A stretch of 53,534 nucleotides of DNA from Bacillota bacterium. GTDB taxonomy: Bacteria; Bacillota; Thermincolia; Thermincolales; UBA2595. The stretch spans positions 1-53,534 of the forward strand of contig JAJZQD010000007.1 of the NCBI GenBank assembly GCA_021847735.1, in the 5' to 3' direction. The notes beneath the pieces are model-generated. The model was not told where the DNA came from, did not search any database, and saw only the letters and a list, made by a program, of their open reading frames with translations. The number at the start of each line of letters is the position of its first letter. Position 1 is the stretch's first letter. This document shows, piece after piece, positions 23,901 to 32,805 of this stretch. The position numbers were made by a program, and so were the translations under genes.

Positions 23901-24420
23901 TGCCGTTTTTCAGGGCGTGGAAAGCAGGCCGGGGGGAATCCTTTATTTTACTGTCAAAGAACCGTTAATCACCGGAAACGGTCCGATGCCCAAAGAAGAG
24001 GTGGATAGGGCGGTTTTGAGCCAGTTGAAGATGAGAGGTTTTCTTTTGGCAGACCCCAATGTTTTCAAAATGATGGACTCCTTAGTGGAAACAGGTTATT
24101 CCGAACTTTTCCCCATAGGTTTAAAGAAAGACGGCTCTTTTTACGGTGGCTCACCGGTAATTGACGGGGAGCAGTTTCAGATGCTGCGGTCTTATTTGGA
24201 GAAAGTGTTAATTGAGTCCGGGCAGGAAATTTTACAGGGCAATGTCAATATTGAGCCATATCGAAACAACAAAATGACAGCATGCCGTTATTGCAGCTTT
24301 AAGCCGGTCTGTAAATTTGACCCATTGCTTGAAGGCAACAGCTACAGAATACTGCCCCCGATTTCCCCCGATGAAATCTGGCATGCAATCGCAGGGGAGG
24401 TGGGAAACTATGACGAGTAG
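20950..24420 (+). CDS. addB: ATP-dependent helicase/nuclease subunit B (AddB)
   Basis: 1156 residues. The TTG at 20950 is preferred: GAAGGGGTGTCAATA gives good spacing and the product begins MNLRFILGRAGTGKTSY as in AddB; the GTG at 20941 sits too close to the site. It has Walker A GRAGTGKT (about 6-13). A RecB-type nuclease domain near the C-terminus includes VIDYKSGD (about 955). The four cysteines of the AddB Fe-S cluster are present: one in KACPF (about 793) and C-x2-C-x5-C in CRYCSFKPVC (about 1112-1121). It works with AddA to resect double-strand breaks to Chi. It overlaps addA by 11 bp. Confidence 0.95.
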   Translation: MNLRFILGRAGTGKTSYILNEVVTAANLSPQGPPIILLVPEQATFQMEYSLAAAIDSRGSIRAQVLSFRRLAHRVLLETGGGARIPIGELGKRMVLRQLLDYHNDSLRVFGRSTGRMGFTDYLVRGIGELKNYLVTPEELATASTMLSGSGVLLQNKLADMAILYREMEKYLEPRYTDPDDYLKLLADKVADSPSFKDAVFWLDGFKGFTPQEILVIERIFQAAGQVNIALCLDPACLKTELYEDDLFYPTWDTHRAITQVAVKNRVNVCETVTISPEIPFRFTGCPDIAHLEKHFFNYPAPVFKGTQQNIRIVAGVNRRAEVEACAREIIGLSRDKSYRWRDIAVALRDIEPYHELLSTVFKDYDIPFFIDRKRTVMHHPLVEFIRSALEIVIKDWSYEPVFRCLKTDLVPVSRDSVFLMENYVLAHGIRGKKWYGGEDWQYRYRYTLGEDTEIDTGEQAALNEINEARKSATGELTDFFRSITTAGSVREMTAVLFKLLDDLNTAAKVDQWRIEAEKALNLDKAREHAQIWVNVTELLDEVVEALGEKEISLDTYLGILDAGFESMTVGLIPPGLDQVVVGSLDRSRNPSIKALFLLGTSEGVLPARPSDDGVFNDGERERLQEVGVSLAPGSRRQAFEEQFLVYTALTRASEKLWVSYPKADVEGQAIAPSAVVTRIQELVPNVGEYCYQVEPLAGDEMDDTEFLAHPGRALTYLTAKLREAKAGGTVKPIWWGVYNWFLDTGYNEKTQPIVKSVFHVNSERPISGQVSHSLYGRPVKASVSRLEKFKACPFAHFSSYGLSLKERKMFRLEAPDMGEFFHTALKNFTDELQNKSLDWGEMLPEDCIKLNETIIAELAPQLQSEILLSTARYRYLTRKLKKTVDRATIVLAEHARRSKFRPVGTEMSFGPGGQLPPLTLELMGGESLQLRGRIDRLDMAHEDGVYLRVIDYKSGDNSIKLEDIYYGLRLQLLTYLHVALTHYAVFQGVESRPGGILYFTVKEPLITGNGPMPKEEVDRAVLSQLKMRGFLLADPNVFKMMDSLVETGYSELFPIGLKKDGSFYGGSPVIDGEQFQMLRSYLEKVLIESGQEILQGNVNIEPYRNNKMTACRYCSFKPVCKFDPLLEGNSYRILPPISPDEIWHAIAGEVGNYDE

Positions 24421-27400
24421 GTGGACAGGGGAACAATTGGCGGCCATCACTGCCAGGGACTGCAACTTGCTGGTATCAGCTGCGGCGGGCGCCGGCAAGA
24501 CTGCCGTTCTGGTGGAAAGGATTATCAGAAAAATTACTGATGTAAAAGAACCCCTGGATATTGACAAATTGCTGGTGGTTACGTTTACAAAAGCTGCCGC
24601 AGCGGAAATGCGGGAACGCATCAGCACTGCCATTGCCCATGAATTGAACAAAAACCCTGAATCCCGGCACCTAAACCGCCAAATGACTCTACTAAATCGA
24701 GCTTCTATTACTACCATTCATTCTTTTTGTCTGGATGTCCTGCGCCAGTATTTTCACTGCATTGACCTGGACCCGGTTTTTCGCGTTGCCGACGATACTG
24801 AAGCGGCTTTACTGCGAATGGAAGCCTTGGAGGAGACTTTTGAGGATTATTATGCCAACGGGCCTGACGAATTTTTTACTCTGGTGGATGCCTATGGGGG
24901 GGATCGAAACGATTCATACCTGCAGGAAATGGTGTTAAGGCTGTACCAGTTTGCTGCCAGCACCCCCTGGCCTTCGCTGTGGCTTAGACGCCTGTCGGAG
25001 GATTACGCCCGGGCGGGTGAGGTACCTCTCGAATCCCTGCCCTGGGGGCAAACCATTATGGGGTGGGTGGAACTGCAGTTCCAGGGATGCCGGGTTAAAC
25101 TTGACAGAGCATTAAAACTTGCTTCTTCCCCAGGTGGTCCGGCAGCCTATACAGATAACCTGGTTGATGATATAAACCTGGTTAACGATTTAAGCCTGGC
25201 GGCCGGGCGATCCTGGATGGATTTGTATAATTCGCTAAAGAATTTTGAATTTAGCAAACTTAAGAGGTGCCTGGACAAGGGTGTGGACGAGCAGGTTAAA
25301 AATAAGGCGCAGAAAATGCGCGATGACGTCAAGAAAACTGTCAACAATGTTAAAAGCACCTTTTTCTCACGGCCTCCGGGGGAACTGGCCGATGACCTGA
25401 AAAGAGTTGCTCCACTGGTGGAGACCCTTGCTGGGATGGTCACCGACTTCACCGAAAAATACAGGAAGGCCAAATCAAATAAGTCCCTGGTGGATTTTTC
25501 GGACCTGGAGCAATTCTGTTTGCAGGTTTTAACAGATGATACCTCCACCCCTGACCGGGTGATACCTTCTATGGCAGCCTGCGAATTGAGGGAACACTTC
25601 AACGAAATCCTGGTCGACGAGTACCAGGACATCAATGGGGTGCAGGAAACTATCCTGCAGTTGGTTTCCCGGGAAGGTACAGGAAATTCCAACCGGTTTA
25701 TGGTGGGAGACGTGAAACAGAGTATCTATAGGTTCCGGTTGGCTGAACCAGCCCTTTTTATGGATAAGTACAGCAGGTATCCCAGAGTGAATGGTTCAGC
25801 AGAGCAAGGGATAGACCTCACAAGAAATTTTCGCAGCCGCGGGGAAGTAGTAGCTGCCGTTAACTATTTATTCCGCCAGCTGATGACTGCGAGAGTAGGA
25901 GAAATAGTTTACGACAGTAAGGCCGAACTTGTTTGCGGGGCGGAATATCTTCCCGGGTCCGGCACAGTCCCAACCGGAGCTGGCCCGACAGAACTATATA
26001 TTTTGGAAAAGAATTTTGGCGGTGAAAGCCCGGGGATTGACAATGTCGAACCTCAATCCCGCGACAGCGAAGGGGAGGAAGGCAGAAGCCAAGGTGAAGA
26101 AGGCGAGGACGATCTGGACGCAGTTCAGCGGGAAGCCCGCCTCGTAGCATACAGGATTAGGGACCTGGTGACCGGTTCGGGGGAAAGGCAGGGCCCCGAA
26201 ATCCAGGTTTTTGACAAAAACAGCGGCGGTTACAGGCCGGTACGTTACAGAGATATTGTAGTACTGCTGAGAGCCACCAGAAATGCTGCCAACACCTTTA
26301 TGGAGGAGTTCCGAACGGCAGGGGTGCCGGCCTATGCGGACCTCAACACAGGCTACTTCGAGGTGACAGAAGTTGAGACAATAATGTCCCTTTTAAAGGT
26401 TATCGATAATCCCCGGCAGGATATTCCTCTGGCTGCACTGCTAAGGTCTCCCATTGTCGGGTTGAATGCCGAGGAACTTGGAGTTATCAGGCTTAGGGAC
26501 ACCAGGGGAGATTTTTACGATGCCGTCAGAAAGTCGGCCGAGGCAGGGGAAACTGCCGCTGATTTAAAGCTCAGGGAACTGTTGGACAGGTTTGAGGGTT
26601 GGCGCACTATGGCCCGCCAGGGCCCGCTGTCAGAGTTAATATGGCAGCTTTATAATGAGACCGGATACTATGCCTATGTGGGCGGTATGCCCGGAGGGAC
26701 CCAGCGGCAGGCAAACCTGAGGGCTTTCCATGACCGGGCCCGGCAGTACGAAGCGACAACCTTCAGGGGTTTGTTCAGATTTCTGCGGTTTATTGAAAAG
26801 TTTCAGGAAACCGGCAATGACCTGGGCTCTGCCCGAGCGGTAGGGGAAAACGAGGATGTGGTCCGGGTTCTCAGCATTCACAAGAGCAAGGGATTGGAGT
26901 TCCCGGTAGTGATTGTTGCGGGCCTCGGAAAACAGTTTAATACAAACGATTTAAAAAAGAAGGCCTTATTCCATAAGGAGCTTGGGCTAGGCCTGCCGTT
27001 TGTGGACCCTGACCTGCGCTTATCATATCCGACAATTGCTAAGAACGCCATAGCCAGGAAACTGCATATGGAGCTACTCGCTGAAGAGATGCGCATTCTT
27101 TATGTGGCCTTAACCAGGGCCCGGGAAAAACTGATCTTGGTTGGGTCGGTCAATGATATTGAAAAGGCGGCTGACCGCTGGTGTGAAAATACTGCTTACA
27201 GTGGGTGGGCCCTGCCTGACACAGACCTTGCGGCAGCAAAGACATTTCTGGACTGGATTGGACCGGCTGTTGCACGTCACCAGGACGGAAGTGCCATCAG
27301 GCAGATGGCCGGATGTGACGCTATGCCGGCCGGAGTTGTTTGGGGTGACCAGTCAGGTTGGCAGGTTTTTGTAAACGGAAGCCACCTCCCCGACCTTATT

Positions 27401-28189
27401 TCCGGGCAGGTGGCTGTAAGTCCCGCGGCAATAGAGTCGGTGCGTCAGATGCAGCCGGTGGAGACGGAAGAACAATATGGGGAGTTCCTGGACAAGCGTT
27501 TAAACTGGCGGTACCCGTTCATCAAAGTGGTTGGAAAACCTGCCAAGGCTTCAGTGACAGAACTAAAAAGACGTTTTGCCCTTGAAGCCGGCGGTGAAGA
27601 ACCCCCCCCGCCATATCGCTGCACAACGACGTTTGTCAGGCCCAGATTCCTCCAGCAGTCGACGAAATTGTCCCTGGCAGAACGCGGTACGGCGATGCAC
27701 CTGTTTATGCAGCATCTCAAACTGAACAGTGAACTAACGGAAGCAAGTGTCAGGGAACAACTGGCAGTAATGGTTGAAACCGAACTTCTGACCGGGGAAC
27801 AGGCGGGTGTCATTGATTTGCCGGCTGTTCAAGGTTTCATCAGGTCACCCCTTGGACAAAGGGTCATAAAGGCGGCTCGGGTCAGCAGGGAGGTTCCGTT
27901 TACGATGGTTATCCCCGCTTACAGGATGTTTAGCGACCTGACCGAGAATTACGTGGAACAGGTCATGGTGCAGGGAGTAATTGACTGTCTAATTGACGAA
28001 GGAGACGGGTACATAATAATAGACTACAAGACCGATAGCGTATCGCCGGAAAATGTTGATGAAATGGTGGAGCGTTACCAAGAACAGCTCAGCTTGTACG
28101 CCGAGGCCGTTGAAACCATTTTGCGCAGGCCGGTCAAGGAGAAATACCTGTATTTGTTTTCCCTCGGACGGGAAGTTAAATGTGGCTAG
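24410..28189 (+). CDS. addA: ATP-dependent helicase/nuclease subunit A (AddA)
   Basis: 1259 residues from the ATG at 24410 (GCAGGGGAGGTGGGAAACT), inside the end of addB. UvrD-like helicase: Q-motif RWTGEQLAAI, Walker A SAAAGAGKTAVL (about 24-35), Walker B DEYQDINGVQ (about 403-412), RNFRSR (about 475), HKSKGLEFPVV (about 825) and VALTRAREKL. The C-terminal nuclease domain has IIIDYKTDSV (about 1204) and a following QLSLYAEA helix. A charged Glu/Gly-rich linker (about 540-570) separates helicase lobes. It forms the AddAB enzyme with the upstream gene. Confidence 0.96.
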   Translation: MTSRWTGEQLAAITARDCNLLVSAAAGAGKTAVLVERIIRKITDVKEPLDIDKLLVVTFTKAAAAEMRERISTAIAHELNKNPESRHLNRQMTLLNRASITTIHSFCLDVLRQYFHCIDLDPVFRVADDTEAALLRMEALEETFEDYYANGPDEFFTLVDAYGGDRNDSYLQEMVLRLYQFAASTPWPSLWLRRLSEDYARAGEVPLESLPWGQTIMGWVELQFQGCRVKLDRALKLASSPGGPAAYTDNLVDDINLVNDLSLAAGRSWMDLYNSLKNFEFSKLKRCLDKGVDEQVKNKAQKMRDDVKKTVNNVKSTFFSRPPGELADDLKRVAPLVETLAGMVTDFTEKYRKAKSNKSLVDFSDLEQFCLQVLTDDTSTPDRVIPSMAACELREHFNEILVDEYQDINGVQETILQLVSREGTGNSNRFMVGDVKQSIYRFRLAEPALFMDKYSRYPRVNGSAEQGIDLTRNFRSRGEVVAAVNYLFRQLMTARVGEIVYDSKAELVCGAEYLPGSGTVPTGAGPTELYILEKNFGGESPGIDNVEPQSRDSEGEEGRSQGEEGEDDLDAVQREARLVAYRIRDLVTGSGERQGPEIQVFDKNSGGYRPVRYRDIVVLLRATRNAANTFMEEFRTAGVPAYADLNTGYFEVTEVETIMSLLKVIDNPRQDIPLAALLRSPIVGLNAEELGVIRLRDTRGDFYDAVRKSAEAGETAADLKLRELLDRFEGWRTMARQGPLSELIWQLYNETGYYAYVGGMPGGTQRQANLRAFHDRARQYEATTFRGLFRFLRFIEKFQETGNDLGSARAVGENEDVVRVLSIHKSKGLEFPVVIVAGLGKQFNTNDLKKKALFHKELGLGLPFVDPDLRLSYPTIAKNAIARKLHMELLAEEMRILYVALTRAREKLILVGSVNDIEKAADRWCENTAYSGWALPDTDLAAAKTFLDWIGPAVARHQDGSAIRQMAGCDAMPAGVVWGDQSGWQVFVNGSHLPDLISGQVAVSPAAIESVRQMQPVETEEQYGEFLDKRLNWRYPFIKVVGKPAKASVTELKRRFALEAGGEEPPPPYRCTTTFVRPRFLQQSTKLSLAERGTAMHLFMQHLKLNSELTEASVREQLAVMVETELLTGEQAGVIDLPAVQGFIRSPLGQRVIKAARVSREVPFTMVIPAYRMFSDLTENYVEQVMVQGVIDCLIDEGDGYIIIDYKTDSVSPENVDEMVERYQEQLSLYAEAVETILRRPVKEKYLYLFSLGREVKCG

Positions 28190-28194
28190 ACCTG

Positions 28195-28303
28195 TGAACT
28201 CGTTCAGCTAAAGCTGAACATCGAAACTTCAGTGGGGGACTCTACCCCCACTGAAGCAGAAAAGTGGAAACTCCTTATAGAAGGTGGAGTCTTGGAATTG
28301 GGA
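28195..28303 (-). mobile_element. Three-hairpin mini-element, copy 2 (between addA and sbcD)
   Basis: Reverse copy of the element at 2843 and 48893, 109 bp; a 3-bp deletion shortens the first hairpin. Read on the minus strand it is preceded by TTTA and followed by C, like the other copies. It starts 5 bp after the addA stop and may attenuate read-through into sbcD. Confidence 0.7.
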
Positions 28304-28338
28304 TAAAAGGTTTGGAAAAGGGAAGGGGTTTACCGTAA

Positions 28339-29622
28339 ATGCGGATACTTCACACTTCAGACTGGCACCTGGGGCGCACCCTCGAGGGACGGGCACGCAT
28401 CCAGGAACAAAGAGATTTTCTGGAGGAACTCAAATCTATTGTGGAACGGGAAGATATACACCTGGTACTGGTGGCTGGAGATGTATTTGACACCTACAAC
28501 CCTTCGGCCGAAGCCGAGGAGCTTTTTTACGGGGCTTTGGAAGGCCTGGCCGGAAATGGCAGGCGGGCTGTTGTCGTAATTGCCGGGAACCATGACAGCC
28601 CCGACCGTCTACACGCCGCAAACCCGTTGGCTGAGAGGCATGGTATCTTCCTGATGGGTTACCCGGGGGAGAATCTTTTTACCGCGGAGACAGGGTTAGA
28701 CACCTTGGAAATAGCTGCCGGCCGAGATGGCACGGATAAAACCGGAGCACCTGTCCGCAAAGTAGCCGGCGGCCCCGGGTGGCTGGAGATTACTGTCCCT
28801 GGGTGTGTCGAAAATGCTGTTGTGGCGGCTCTCCCTTATCCTTCGGAGCAGAGGTTGAACGAAGTGCTGGCAGACTCTCTTGAAGACAGTGAAATGCAGA
28901 AGGCTTACTCGGGCCGGGTTTTTACGGCTTTTCAACAGGCAGCGGCCTATTTCCGGGATGATACCGTTAATCTGGCTGTCAGCCACCTTTACGTGCTGGG
29001 TGGGTTGAGTTCTGACTCGGAACGGGAGATCCAACTGGGTGGGGCCTATGTCGTAGAACCGGCCGCCCTGCCAGCCAACGCCCATTATGTAGCCTTAGGG
29101 CATTTACACAGGCCCCAGAAAGTAGGGGGAACGCAGGTACCTGCCCGTTATTCGGGTTCACCCCTTTGTTACAGTTTTTCCGAAGCGGACCAACAGAAAG
29201 AAGTGGTAAGGGTCGAAGCAACTCCGGGGCAGGATACCGTGGTTACACCCGTTAAATTAACCAGTGGAAAGCCGATGCGGTTTTTGAGGTTTGACAGTCA
29301 TGAGGAGGCATACCGGTGGTGTGAAGCCGTGGAAAACCAAAACCTCTGGGTTGACATGGAAATTGGGTCACCCTTGCCCCTGGAGAGTTGGCAGGTGGCG
29401 GAACTCAGGAAACTGCATACGGGAATTATTAATATCAGGATTGTCCTGCCAGGCCCCCAAACGGTGGAAGAAAGGGACCGGCGGCTTTCGGAACTGTCCC
29501 TGGAAGAGAAATTCAACCGGTTTGCGGCCAGGGAAACAGGGAACGCCCCGCCCAGGGAACTCTTTGAATTGTTTATAGAACTCCTTGAGGGGGGTGAAGA
29601 GCTTGAAACCGGTCAGGCTTAA
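28339..29622 (+). CDS. sbcD: Exonuclease subunit SbcD (Mre11-like)
   Basis: 427 residues starting MRILHTSDWHLGRTLEGRAR. Metallophosphoesterase motifs: D8/H10 in SDWHLG, GDVFD (about 50), GNHDSPDR (about 81-88), AVSHLYV (about 215) and ALGHLHRPQ (about 252-260). The C-terminal capping domain follows. With SbcC it forms the Mn-dependent SbcCD nuclease that opens hairpins and trims blocked ends. The ATG at 28339 follows GGAAGGGGTTTACCGTAA. sbcC starts inside its 3' end. Confidence 0.95.
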   Translation: MRILHTSDWHLGRTLEGRARIQEQRDFLEELKSIVEREDIHLVLVAGDVFDTYNPSAEAEELFYGALEGLAGNGRRAVVVIAGNHDSPDRLHAANPLAERHGIFLMGYPGENLFTAETGLDTLEIAAGRDGTDKTGAPVRKVAGGPGWLEITVPGCVENAVVAALPYPSEQRLNEVLADSLEDSEMQKAYSGRVFTAFQQAAAYFRDDTVNLAVSHLYVLGGLSSDSEREIQLGGAYVVEPAALPANAHYVALGHLHRPQKVGGTQVPARYSGSPLCYSFSEADQQKEVVRVEATPGQDTVVTPVKLTSGKPMRFLRFDSHEEAYRWCEAVENQNLWVDMEIGSPLPLESWQVAELRKLHTGIINIRIVLPGPQTVEERDRRLSELSLEEKFNRFAARETGNAPPRELFELFIELLEGGEELETGQA

Positions 29623-32600
29623 GTTTTCGGGGCTGCAAAGTTACCGGGAAGAGCAGGTGATAGATTTCTCCGAACTGGGTTTACTGGGCACCTTTGGTGT
29701 TTTTGGCCCAACCGGGTCAGGTAAATCCACGATTCTCGATGCGATAACCCTGGCCCTCTTTGGCAAGGTCGAAAGAGCCAAAGGCGGTACAAGGGGAATT
29801 TTGAACCAGTTTGAGGACAGGCTTTCGGTTTCCTTTGAGTTCTCCCTTGGTGAAGACAGGTATCTGGCTGAACGCCTTTATGCACGCGAAAAACATGATC
29901 CTGATTCAGTAAGGAACAAAGGGGCCCGGTTGGTAAAAATCGCTGATGAAAACCTGGTACTGGCAGACAAAGCCAATGAAATGGACGGGAAAGTGACACA
30001 GCTTCTGGGGATGTCTTTTGATGACTTTTCGCGCGCCGTGGTTCTTCCCCAGGGAAAATTTGACCAGTTTCTAAAGCTCACGGGGGGCGACAGGGCCAGG
30101 ATGCTGGAAAACATTTTACGTCTTGAACGTTATGGTGAAAACCTGTGGAAGAAAGCGTCAAATTTAGAAAGCCTTTTGCAGCAGGAAATTCAAACCAACC
30201 AAAAACTCATTGACCAGCTTGGAGACGCATCTGATGAAACCATCAGGTTGGCTGAAGAAAATCTGAAAATACATAAAGAAAAGGTAAAAGAAAAGAGTGT
30301 TACCCTGGAAAAAACCCAGGCATTTTTGAAGGAAATGGAGCAGTTGGACCTTGTTCATAAGGAAATAGATGCCCTGCGAAAGGAAAAGGAGTCCCTGGAA
30401 TCCCAGCAACCGGCCATGGAATTCGATAAAAAACGCCTTGAAAAAACAAAAAAGACCGAGCCGTTAAGGGGCCTTTTGGAACAAGTAGAAGACCTGATGG
30501 TAAAAGAAGGGGAGGAAAGAGAAAAAGTTGCGGAACAGGAAGCAAGGTTTGGGGAGATTCAAATCAAGGTCAAGGTAGTTGGGGAACGGCTGGCAGTATC
30601 TAAAACTGCTGAAAAGGAACTCAACCGGTTGAAGGAAAAGGAACTTCCCAGGGCCGCCCTGGCGCAGGATTATGAAAGACAGGCTCAGGTTGTAATGGAA
30701 GAGTTGGCTGGTATCATACAGTCTGTCGGGGAAAAGAGTATAGAGCTGGAACAGTTGACGAAACTGGGCAGGGAGAAAGGGTCTTTACTGGAAAAGACCG
30801 GCCGGGAGGTTTCAGAACTTACGGAAAAGCGGCAAGGCTTTGCAAGGGTGCTGGCTCTCCGGCCGGAAATCGAAAAAGCTGCAGCTGCCCTGGTCGAGTA
30901 CGAAAACAGGGAAACCCAAAAGAGAGAAGCAGAAGAAACCCTGAAAACCAGGGAAAAAGCCCTCCTGGGGGAGGAGGCTAAACTGAGGCAGTTTCTAACT
31001 GAAAACATCGGGGATTCGATAACCGGCACCGGCAATGAAAGCCTCACCCGCCTTTTAGAACAGGTTCCCATTGTTATGGGGGGGGCCTGCAACAGACTGA
31101 AGGAAACCGAAGGTTACTTGGAACAGTTAACAATTGAGAATATGGCGGCAGCTTTGGCTGATAAACTGGCCGAACATGAGCCTTGCCCTGTGTGTGGGTC
31201 TACTTCACACCCGAAGCCGGCCGCATTTCCTGAAATTGAGGCAGAAGGAACCGGTTTAGCCAAAGAAAGGGCGGCCCAGGCCAAAAGGGAGCTGGATGCG
31301 CTCACAAAATGGGAGAAAAAAGTCGGCCTTGCATATAACACTTTTCAGACCATTGAAGACGAAATCGCACTAGTTCACCGGCCTAACCAAACAGCAAAGG
31401 TTGAGGCTCTGGCCGGGGCCCGGGAAAAGTTGACAGTACAATTGGCGGCTCTGGAACAGGTAAGCTCCGAAATCCGAGGGATAACAGGACTGGCGTACCC
31501 AGCCCCGGATAATTTACGCATCTATAAGAGAGAATTGGACAGAGCCGAAGGGGAGAATAAACTGCTGGACCGCCGCATAGAATCCCTCCGGGAAGCGGCC
31601 AAAAAACTTGAACCGGAAATCACAGAGCTCAGGGAAAAATACACCAGGCTCAGGGCGGAGGAGGTCGGTTTAAAGGAAAACGCCACCGCCCGCGAAAACA
31701 GGGTTCTGGAATTGAGAAATATGGTAACAGAGATAACGGGCGGCTTAACTGCCGCCGAATTCCAACAATCGGTGACAGTCAAGACTGCTGCTATACAGGA
31801 GGAACTAAATGAGGCCCAACGGGCATGGGATGAGGCACGGAACGAAGAACAGGAAACAGCCAAAAGGCTGGAAGCGTTAAAGGCCGGTCTGAGTAAAACA
31901 AACGAGCATTTAAGCGGCCTACGGCAAAATCTGGAGAAAAACATGGCCGGGGAAGGCTTTGCAAGCCTAGAGGAAGTCCGGCAGTCACTGTTGGATGAGC
32001 CAGCCAGGAAGAAAATTCAGCAGCGTTTAGAGGATTACGGAAAAGCCTTAAACCATGCAGCTAAGAAATTAACAGAATTGGAGGCCAAAGCCGGAGAACG
32101 GCCGTTGGAACTACAACTGGAAGAAGCCCGCCAAGCCTTAGAAAACGTTAAGAGGGAATACCAGGAGACTGTGCGGGAAGAGGGAGCCCTCGAAAAACTT
32201 CTGGTCGATCTGCACGCAAAACAGATCCAATGGCTCCAACTGCAGAAAGAAACTTTGGAATTAAACCGCCGGAAGGAACTGGCTTCCAAGTTGGTCAGCC
32301 TTTTGAAGGGTAGGAGGCTGGTCCAGTTTCTGGCCGAGGAACATTTGAGAGACATGGCCGCAGAAGCCTCCTTGCGGTTGGGTATCCTAACAGGCCAACG
32401 ATACGCCCTTGAACTTGATGACGGATTTAATTTCGTCATGCGGGATGACTACAACGGAGGGCAGCGAAGGCCGGTAAACACCCTTTCGGGAGGGGAGACT
32501 TTTCTTACTTCGCTTTCTCTTGCCCTGGCGTTGTCTTCAAAAATTCAGTTAAAAGGGCAGTACCCCCTGGGATTTTTTTTCCTTGACGAGGGCTTCGGGA

Positions 32601-32782
32601 CCCTTGACCAGGAGAAACTGGAAGTTGTTGTAAACACCCTGGAACGGCTTCACGACGGCCAGCGTATGGTTGGGATTATTACGCACATCCCTGAACTTAG
32701 AAACAGGATGCCGCGTTATTTGGAGATTACCCCAGCCAAAATGGACGGGACCGGAAGTATGGTTATGGTGAGAAAAAATTAG
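29603..32782 (+). CDS. sbcC: Exonuclease subunit SbcC (Rad50-like SMC ATPase)
   Basis: About 1059 residues. I take the TTG at 29603 (GGGGGGTGAAGAGC precedes it); GTG 29594 or TTG 29585 are alternatives. Product begins MKPVRLKFSGLQSYREEQ. Walker A FGPTGSGKST (about 33-42); Q-loop FDQFLKL; long coiled coils (about 170-520 and 560-900) around the zinc hook CPVCGST (about 528); signature NTLSGGETF and Walker B FFLDEGFGTLD near the C-terminus. It overlaps sbcD by 20 bp, so the two are translationally coupled. Confidence 0.95.
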   Translation: MKPVRLKFSGLQSYREEQVIDFSELGLLGTFGVFGPTGSGKSTILDAITLALFGKVERAKGGTRGILNQFEDRLSVSFEFSLGEDRYLAERLYAREKHDPDSVRNKGARLVKIADENLVLADKANEMDGKVTQLLGMSFDDFSRAVVLPQGKFDQFLKLTGGDRARMLENILRLERYGENLWKKASNLESLLQQEIQTNQKLIDQLGDASDETIRLAEENLKIHKEKVKEKSVTLEKTQAFLKEMEQLDLVHKEIDALRKEKESLESQQPAMEFDKKRLEKTKKTEPLRGLLEQVEDLMVKEGEEREKVAEQEARFGEIQIKVKVVGERLAVSKTAEKELNRLKEKELPRAALAQDYERQAQVVMEELAGIIQSVGEKSIELEQLTKLGREKGSLLEKTGREVSELTEKRQGFARVLALRPEIEKAAAALVEYENRETQKREAEETLKTREKALLGEEAKLRQFLTENIGDSITGTGNESLTRLLEQVPIVMGGACNRLKETEGYLEQLTIENMAAALADKLAEHEPCPVCGSTSHPKPAAFPEIEAEGTGLAKERAAQAKRELDALTKWEKKVGLAYNTFQTIEDEIALVHRPNQTAKVEALAGAREKLTVQLAALEQVSSEIRGITGLAYPAPDNLRIYKRELDRAEGENKLLDRRIESLREAAKKLEPEITELREKYTRLRAEEVGLKENATARENRVLELRNMVTEITGGLTAAEFQQSVTVKTAAIQEELNEAQRAWDEARNEEQETAKRLEALKAGLSKTNEHLSGLRQNLEKNMAGEGFASLEEVRQSLLDEPARKKIQQRLEDYGKALNHAAKKLTELEAKAGERPLELQLEEARQALENVKREYQETVREEGALEKLLVDLHAKQIQWLQLQKETLELNRRKELASKLVSLLKGRRLVQFLAEEHLRDMAAEASLRLGILTGQRYALELDDGFNFVMRDDYNGGQRRPVNTLSGGETFLTSLSLALALSSKIQLKGQYPLGFFFLDEGFGTLDQEKLEVVVNTLERLHDGQRMVGIITHIPELRNRMPRYLEITPAKMDGTGSMVMVRKN

Positions 32783-32805
32783 ACCAACCAGAAGGAGAAG
32801 ACGGC

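Noticed and set aside
26041-26120. Low-complexity stretch in addA as an insertion
   Set aside because: It stays in frame and lies in a variable linker between helicase lobes.
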